Below are positions 60,601 to 64,000 of a stretch of DNA of 64,000 nt, in pieces. Source of the DNA: Gymnorhina tibicen (Eukaryota > Chordata > Aves > Passeriformes > Artamidae); the NCBI GenBank assembly GCA_013399875.1, contig VXAZ01006320.1:647148-711147 (forward strand). Direction: 5' to 3'. The notes beneath the pieces are model-generated. The model was not told the DNA's origin. It searched no databases and was given only the letters and a program-made list of their open reading frames with translations. Position 1 is the stretch's first letter. Every line of letters begins with the position of its first letter. Made by a program: the position numbers and the translations under genes.

Positions 60601-63414
60601 ATCTCTCCTTCCTTACATTGTCCAGTGTATCTCAGTCCACAGCTATCCTGAATGATGTTGTATATCCTAAATATGAATTATTAATATTGTTGTTATTACT
60701 GTTATTATAATAAACCACAAATAATTATTGCTTAATAAAAAGCATGGGAGATCAGACAGAGCTCAGGACCCATAAAAGATCACAGAGTTTCCCTCTCACT
60801 TTTGTGCCATCAGATTCCTCTAATTCAGATTGACATTTATTGTCACCAACATCAGAAGTAAATTCCCTGGGTAACTACTCATGCTGTTTTCAGATTGATT
60901 CCCAGCTCATCATCACTCACCAGCACTGGCACATTAGCTGATAAATCAACTGACAAATGCCTGTGCATTTTGATATCATGCAGTAGAGTTGCTTTCTCAG
61001 GGCCTGCCAAGGGACTGGTCTGATGTATGATCTGTAGAGCCACTTGGTGCCATTACTCCTTGCTTAACAATTCTCCCTCAACGATCCAAGAGGAAGGGGA
61101 CCAGACTCCCTGACTGCTCATCCATCACAGAGGATGCTCACAGTGGGCTTGAAGCCTGTGTAAAGCACTGTGTCAGCATCTCGTTTGGGAGCAGCTGCCA
61201 CTCACAGCTCATGAGATCCTTCTGTCTCCATGTCTTGCAGCAGACGCTTAACTGCCGGCTGTGTGAGCCACAACAGAGCGTGTCACTGCTTCTCACACAT
61301 GAGAGGCTCAGAAACACAAAGGGGTCCAGGAGCAGAAAAGAAGAAAAAGTAGGAAGGGGGAAGCACTGGCTAAGAAAAGGAGTGATGAGAGTGCAAATGA
61401 AAGAGAAGGAAGGAAAAGGGGGCACATTCAGGGAAGGGTGAGAGGTGCAGTGACAGAAAGATTTCCTTTCCTCCTGAAATTGCTTACAATCATTCTTCCC
61501 TTCTTATGGAGCGGGGAGAAAGGAGCCAAAGACTAATTGCAAACAGTTAGACACTAGCTAGACATGATGGGAAGAAATCTACCCTTATCCAGGGGTCAAG
61601 CCTCATTTCTTTCATGTGCTGGAGAAAAGAGAGGTGAGGTGAGCTGTAACCCCATGAATGATGTGAGAACTTGGACATGACCTTCAGGCAGTTGCCTGCA
61701 CACCACAGTAGATACCACCTCTGAGGCTCCACAAGAATAAACTCTTTGGAAAAAGGGACAGAAGAGGAGAGTCTTTTGGGAAGATATTTTACCTGTGGCA
61801 GGGCTTGGACAACTGTATCCAGCAGCGCTCGCATTCCCGTGGCCATCTTCAGTAGCTTCAGGACTGTCACAACAAGCACAAGAGAAGTGTCGGTCAGACT
61901 GAGCTCAGACTTACTAATGACAGCAGCACAAGACAGATGTCCTGTCTCCCCTTGCCCTAGAAAAACTGGACTTTCCTCATTTCTCTTCTCCCTTTTGACT
62001 GTACAACCCCAGTTCCTTCTCCTCGAGTTCATATCCTTTTTACTAAATACTCTGTTTCTGCCACCCATGCTTATTGGGCTGCTTCTGCTTCACTCTTTTT
62101 CCCAGGAACACGTATCCTAATTGTCCTTTTGCTTTGATTTTTCCTTCCATCACTTTCTCTTCCTTCAGCCATCACTGTTATGCCATCTTGGCACACCTTG
62201 GCCAGCACCAGGAAGATTCAGGTCCTTACCTATGCAAATTTCAACCTGCTTGGTGGTGTCTTCTCCCAACACCGCTACTGTAGTTGCCCCATAAATGAGT
62301 AACAGAGAAAGTTCAGCTCTCACATGATCTGCCCACCCTCCCAGTGCTTCATCTCCCAGGGAACCAGAAAGCCCAAGCTTCTAGGGTGTCCCAGATCCTA
62401 GAATCCCTGCTGGGATGGGATGAAGGACACCCCAGAGGCTCCTGGAGGAGCCTGGGGACAGGGCAAGCTCACAACTCCATGGCCACTGCTCAATGAGTCA
62501 TGGTGCCAAGCTGCACTCCATGGCCACAAATGCCCCTGCTCTGGCCAGCAGCATCTCTCTCTCACCCCGGGCGATACGCAGCACCCTCATGATCCGGATG
62601 ATAGTGGGGTTAATAGGGAGAGCAGCGTTGATTTCAATCTCTTCCAATGTGATGCCCATGACAGACAGCAGCACGATGGCCAGATCTAGCTGGTTCCACC
62701 TTTAGAAGAAAAATTGAAGAGAATAAACAAAGATAGAGTTTTTCCATTTCCCTGAAAAAGAAAGGTAATTGACCCCACTTCATCCTAAACATTTCCTTAT
62801 GTATAAGTTCAAGGCCCCACTCTGAGTCAGCCTATATGGGCTTTTCCAGAGAAAGAAAGATTCACTTTGCACATGCCCTGAGCAGCCAGAGGCAAGCCAG
62901 ACTGATGTGAAAGCATGGAGCTGTGTTACTATGGCACTATGCGTTGACTAATGGGCTCAGCTTTTTATGGCCTTACTACCTCGAATCAGCTTTGCTGTAT
63001 ATGTTCTGCTTCAGCATGCTCAGAGTTTGCCTCAAGGGCAGGAAAAAAATGTCTCTCTCTAACCTCATCTCCTTTGCTTTCTAGCCCAACCAGCAGACTC
63101 CAACCAAGAGGCAATTTTTGGACAACTCTTGCTATTGCCTGGGCATTGCAGCTCGTGGAGGATGAGGTTAGGTCCATGCTGTGCGGAACTGGGAGGCAGT
63201 CAGAGCACTCTGCCACCACTTCACAGTGTAGATAGGGCACCATCCTCAGACCTGTACCCTAAACCCAGCTGTCCCACAGCCACGGTTGACAACCCTCTGC
63301 TCACCTGTCTTTGAAGAATCGTCGCAGACCAAACGCCACCAGCTTGAGGACTGCCTCAAACACGAAGACAGTGGTGAACAGGTAGTTGCAGTACTTGAGG
63401 GCGGTCTCCAGGGA
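47932..63414 (-). CDS. CACNA1I: T-type calcium channel alpha-1I (Cav3.3), C-terminal third, 11 exons
   Basis: Low-voltage-activated calcium channel pore subunit of the plasma membrane. In mammals it drives rebound bursting, for example in thalamic reticular neurons. The eleven exons in this window (listed separately as exons A-K, 5' to 3') sum to 2187 nt and read through in one frame for 728 residues to a TGA at 47934-47932. They cover repeat IV from S2, through the S4 arginine ladder, S5, the P-loop with TGDNW and S6, to the complete cytosolic tail. All junctions are GT-AG with compatible phases. The tail matches what I know of human Cav3.3 (2223 residues): [36 protein letters not shown] and a basic end SKRNR where human has SKRKR. 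Cav3.1 and Cav3.2 tails differ. The gene is incomplete: exons for repeats I-III and IVS1 lie right of the window. Assignment to T-type is certain; the CACNA1I paralogue is very likely. Confidence 0.95.
48634..50397 (-). other. CACNA1I: CACNA1I intron between exons J and K
   Basis: 1764-nt intron, donor gtgagg, acceptor gctcccCAG. No other exon or repeat is recognised. Both flanking exons are phase 0 here, which is what identified exon J as the partner of exon K. Confidence 0.85.
50398..50594 (-). CDS. CACNA1I: CACNA1I exon J: proline-rich C-terminal tail
   Basis: This 197-nt exon supplies two bases of a split valine codon and 65 codons, ending in phase 0 before gtgagg. It begins [20 protein letters not shown] and ends [20 protein letters not shown]. 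The human Cav3.3 tail has PPSPFSPDASSPLLPMPAEF and [13 protein letters not shown], so both ends are secured by similarity. The upstream acceptor (gctctgtCAG) was chosen because it keeps the conserved PPSPFSP. A second acceptor 24 nt downstream is also in frame. Confidence 0.93.
50595..51452 (-). other. CACNA1I: CACNA1I intron between exons I and J
   Basis: 858-nt intron, donor gtgagc, acceptor gctctgtCAG preceded by a polypyrimidine stretch. A 124-codon frame on the minus strand (50690-51064) is not channel-like and I treat it as chance. Confidence 0.85.
51453..51621 (-). CDS. CACNA1I: CACNA1I exon I: C-terminal tail
   Basis: This 169-nt exon starts in phase 0 and ends with one base of a split codon before gtgagc. 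It encodes 56 residues including [15 protein letters not shown] and [20 protein letters not shown]. The latter aligns with human LCEMEEIPFNPVRSWLKHDS. The acceptor is a tandem NAGNAG (ttttttcCAGCAG), so the first glutamine may be optional. The start used here is the upstream AG. Confidence 0.92.
51622..51999 (-). other. CACNA1I: CACNA1I intron between exons H and I
   Basis: 378-nt intron with a weak gttagc donor and a tandem CAGCAG acceptor. Nothing else is recognised. Confidence 0.82.
52000..52116 (-). CDS. CACNA1I: CACNA1I exon H: C-terminal tail
   Basis: This 117-nt exon, phase 0 at both ends, encodes 39 residues starting [20 protein letters not shown] and ending PKEIK. The human counterpart reads VQLAETEAFSLNSDRSSSIL, so the first half is strongly conserved and the second half has drifted. 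The acceptor is strong (cccttccttCAG). The donor, AAG followed by gttagc, is weak, and I chose it because it keeps the frame into exon I. The tail is cytosolic and probably regulatory. Confidence 0.9.
52117..56307 (-). other. CACNA1I: CACNA1I intron between exons G and H
   Basis: 4191-nt intron, the largest in the window, donor gtaacc, acceptor cccttccttCAG. It is AT-rich in the middle (about 53900-55900) and pyrimidine-rich on the plus strand at 52620-53000. I found no further Cav3.3-like exon and no clear repeat. Confidence 0.82.
56308..56454 (-). CDS. CACNA1I: CACNA1I exon G: conserved C-terminal segment with alternative acceptor
   Basis: This 147-nt exon is phase 0 at both ends. It encodes 49 residues, beginning [20 protein letters not shown] and ending [10 protein letters not shown] before gtaacc. 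It contains a CxxC pair followed by NHDK, the counterpart of CKKCHHDK in human Cav3.3. An internal AG at the end of the LIIK codons could serve as a second acceptor and would remove the first 13 residues. This matches a variation I recall for mammalian Cav3.3 exon 33. The bird sequence has SFDGEL where human has SLEGEL. Confidence 0.94.
56455..57061 (-). other. CACNA1I: CACNA1I intron between exons F and G
   Basis: 607-nt intron, donor gtgagt, acceptor cccTAG. A short A-run lies near 56656-56675. I recognise nothing else. Confidence 0.85.
57062..57400 (-). CDS. CACNA1I: CACNA1I exon F: repeat IV S6 and proximal C-terminus
   Basis: This 339-nt exon is phase 0 at both ends and encodes 113 residues. 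Residues 1-20 ([13 protein letters not shown]...) finish the pore turret. Residues 21-45 form the S6 helix ([20 protein letters not shown]). An acidic stretch follows ([20 protein letters not shown]), then a low-complexity glycine-rich linker ([15 protein letters not shown]) and a CMRCYSPAQ end. The proximal C-terminus sets inactivation in T-type channels. The glycine-rich part diverges from my memory of the human sequence, as expected for a linker. The donor is gtgagt. Confidence 0.96.
57401..58156 (-). other. CACNA1I: CACNA1I intron between exons E and F
   Basis: 756-nt intron, donor gtaact, acceptor cttcccctcaAG. I see no repeat or additional exon. Confidence 0.85.
58157..58278 (-). CDS. 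CACNA1I: CACNA1I exon E: repeat IV turret and P-loop
   Basis: This 122-nt exon completes the split valine and encodes 40 residues ending at GIMK in phase 0. It begins [20 protein letters not shown] (extracellular turret with two cysteines) and ends [18 protein letters not shown], the pore helix and selectivity loop. The aspartate in TGDNW is the repeat-IV member of the EEDD ring that defines T-type channels. High-voltage-activated channels have a glutamate here. The acceptor is cttgtttttCAG and the donor gtaact. Confidence 0.97.
58279..58833 (-). other. CACNA1I: CACNA1I intron between exons D and E
   Basis: 555-nt intron, strong gtaagt donor, acceptor cttgtttttCAG. I recognise no element in it. 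Confidence 0.85.
58834..58912 (-). CDS. CACNA1I: CACNA1I exon D: repeat IV S5
   Basis: This 79-nt exon starts in phase 0 ([20 protein letters not shown]) and ends with one base of a split valine codon at a strong gtaagt donor. It encodes the S5 pore helix and the start of the extracellular turret (ELFGKL). The residue choice [14 protein letters not shown] fits Cav3.3, whereas I recall [14 protein letters not shown] in Cav3.1. Confidence 0.96.
58913..61792 (-). other. CACNA1I: CACNA1I intron between exons C and D
   Basis: 2880-nt intron, donor gtaaaa, acceptor gctttCAG. It holds the MIR relic at about 60130-60265 and an AT-rich patch near 60670-60715 (runs of attatt type). The rest is unique sequence in which I recognise nothing. 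Confidence 0.85.
60130..60265 (+). repeat. MIR SINE relic
   Basis: The segment reads ...ttgagcaaaacacttaactg...gactcagtttctctgtct...acagggatatgaatag. It follows the MIR core and tail (ttgggcaagtcacttaacct, cctcagtttcctcatctgt, ggggataataatag) with the usual ancient divergence. It lies in an intron and runs opposite to CACNA1I. MIR relics are shared across amniotes. Confidence 0.75.
61793..61863 (-). CDS. CACNA1I: CACNA1I exon C: end of IVS4 and S4-S5 linker
   Basis: This 71-nt exon supplies two bases of the split valine codon and 23 codons, ending in phase 0 at ALPQ before gtaaaa. It encodes [20 protein letters not shown], which carries the last S4 lysines and the amphipathic S4-S5 linker that couples sensor movement to the gate. 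The peptide is what I expect for Cav3.3 ([14 protein letters not shown]; Cav3.1 has [14 protein letters not shown]), which supports the paralogue call. Confidence 0.96.
61864..62565 (-). other. CACNA1I: CACNA1I intron between exons B and C
   Basis: 702-nt intron, donor gtgag, acceptor gttgtgaCAG. It contains a pyrimidine-rich stretch on the plus strand (about 61950-62160) and no recognisable element. Confidence 0.85.
62566..62699 (-). CDS. CACNA1I: CACNA1I exon B: repeat IV S3 and most of the S4 voltage sensor
   Basis: This 134-nt exon completes the split arginine codon, encodes 44 residues and ends with the first base of a valine codon. It begins [20 protein letters not shown] (S3) and runs into [16 protein letters not shown]. 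The arginines repeat every third residue as expected for the S4 gating-charge helix, which continues in exon C. The acceptor is a ttttcttctaaAG and the donor gtgag. Confidence 0.96.
62700..63304 (-). other. CACNA1I: CACNA1I intron between exons A and B
   Basis: 605-nt intron, donor gtgag, acceptor ctaaAG. I see no repeat or second exon in it. Confidence 0.85.
63305..63414 (-). CDS. CACNA1I: CACNA1I exon A: repeat IV S2 and S2-S3 linker
   Basis: This 110-nt exon starts in phase 0 after a ctttctgtggCAG acceptor and ends with two bases of a split arginine codon before gtgag. It encodes [17 protein letters not shown]..., the end of the S1-S2 linker and the S2 helix, followed by GLRRFFKDR, the basic S2-S3 linker. 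The peptide is nearly identical to human Cav3.3. One visible difference is VFVFEAV where I recall VFVLEAV in human. It is the most upstream exon in the window; the preceding IVS1 exon was not found before the right edge. Confidence 0.95.
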
Positions 63415-64000
63415 CTGCCACAGAAAGAGAGGGTAAAGAATTGAGGCAAAAGCAATATCAAAGATATAACCCCCCTGTGCAGGGACTCTCCTAAGTGCCA
63501 GGTGTTCATTGTGGGGTGCAGAACCTGCCCCAGGTATTCATTGTGGGGTGGGGAAGCTGCCCCATGCTTCCTACCTACTTGAATGTGGAGGTTGCCTACT
63601 AAGGGCAACCACCAGCCAACCCCTCTGCCCCATGTTCTTCTCAGGATCAGTTCCAGCTCCTTTCTCCTGTACTGTTTAGCATAATTGGGAGGAGGAGGCT
63701 ATTGCAAGAGAATCCACAAAATGCCATCAGGCTTTTCTCCTGCCAGTAGCCTGTGCCACCTGAATGACATCTTCTTAATGGCACTGGCATAGCTGTCAAC
63801 CAGGAGTGAAGCACAGAAGTTACTCTGGTTGTTGATTCGGGTCGTCACTGACAGGAGTAAACCCTGCTGTGCCTTGGTCTGGGGCCAGCACATCACACCT
63901 CTGAGCTGTTTGGCTTCTGGCTCTTTTACGTGCTGCCCCTTCTGCACCACCAAGGACCAGTGGGCAGCTTTTGGTGGCATTTTGTGCTGGAAGGGTTTGA
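63415..64000 (-). other. CACNA1I: CACNA1I intron upstream of exon A (runs off the window)
   Basis: Intronic sequence ending in the acceptor next to exon A. A 32-bp unit is repeated twice near 63498-63561 (separate entry). I looked for the exon encoding IVS1 and did not find it. The 93-codon reading frame at 63699-63980 has no similarity to the channel and no coding signal that I can see. Confidence 0.8.
63498..63561. repeat. 32-bp tandem repeat, two copies
   Basis: Two adjacent 32-bp copies, 63498-63529 and 63530-63561, each starting ccaggt and containing ttcattgtggggtg. They differ at about four positions. The repeat lies in the CACNA1I intron about 85 bp upstream of the exon A acceptor. 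Confidence 0.85.

Noticed and set aside
47932..63414. Assignment of the channel to CACNA1G (Cav3.1)
   Set aside because: My first thought was CACNA1G. The IVS4-S5 segment ([14 protein letters not shown]), the turret and the whole tail agree with Cav3.3 and differ from Cav3.1.

Overview
This window looks like vertebrate nuclear DNA, most probably from a bird. It holds one recognisable protein gene, split into GT-AG exons. It also holds CR1 LINE copies of the avian type (3' ends near 281, 32773, 35855 and 38750), an older CR1/L3-like LINE and a MIR relic. There are no operons, CRISPR arrays, insertion sequences or rRNA genes.

Right third (about 47.9-63.4 kb, minus strand): the last eleven coding exons of a T-type voltage-gated calcium channel alpha-1 gene. 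I recognise it as CACNA1I (Cav3.3), because the C-terminal tail follows the Cav3.3 tail rather than those of Cav3.1 or Cav3.2. The exons join in one frame, giving 2187 nt, 728 residues and a TGA stop, and every junction is GT-AG. They encode repeat IV from S2 to S6, including the S4 sensor and the P-loop aspartate, and the whole cytoplasmic C-terminus. Earlier exons lie beyond the right edge. Three acceptors have plausible in-frame alternatives: 39 nt in exon G, 3 nt in exon I and 24 nt in exon J.

Boundary region (about 44.7-47.9 kb): probably the CACNA1I 3' UTR and downstream flank, with a TA-rich microsatellite and weak poly(A) candidates.

Left three quarters (1-44.7 kb): a gene-poor flank in which I can support no coding exon. 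In mammals the tail-to-tail neighbour is ENTHD1, and I could not recognise any of it here. What stands out is an ancient CR1/L3-like LINE (15460-16270), an internally deleted CR1 keeping an ORF1 esterase piece and the end of its reverse transcriptase (32773-33990), three short CR1 tails, a CpG-dense 280-bp block (22425-22700), an 89-nt nested inverted repeat with a CpG-rich core (18014-18102), a 32-bp tandem duplication and a few microsatellites.

I found no convincing new biological system. The best leads are the nested hairpin at 18.0 kb, the isolated CpG block at 22.5 kb and the alternative acceptors in the calcium-channel tail.
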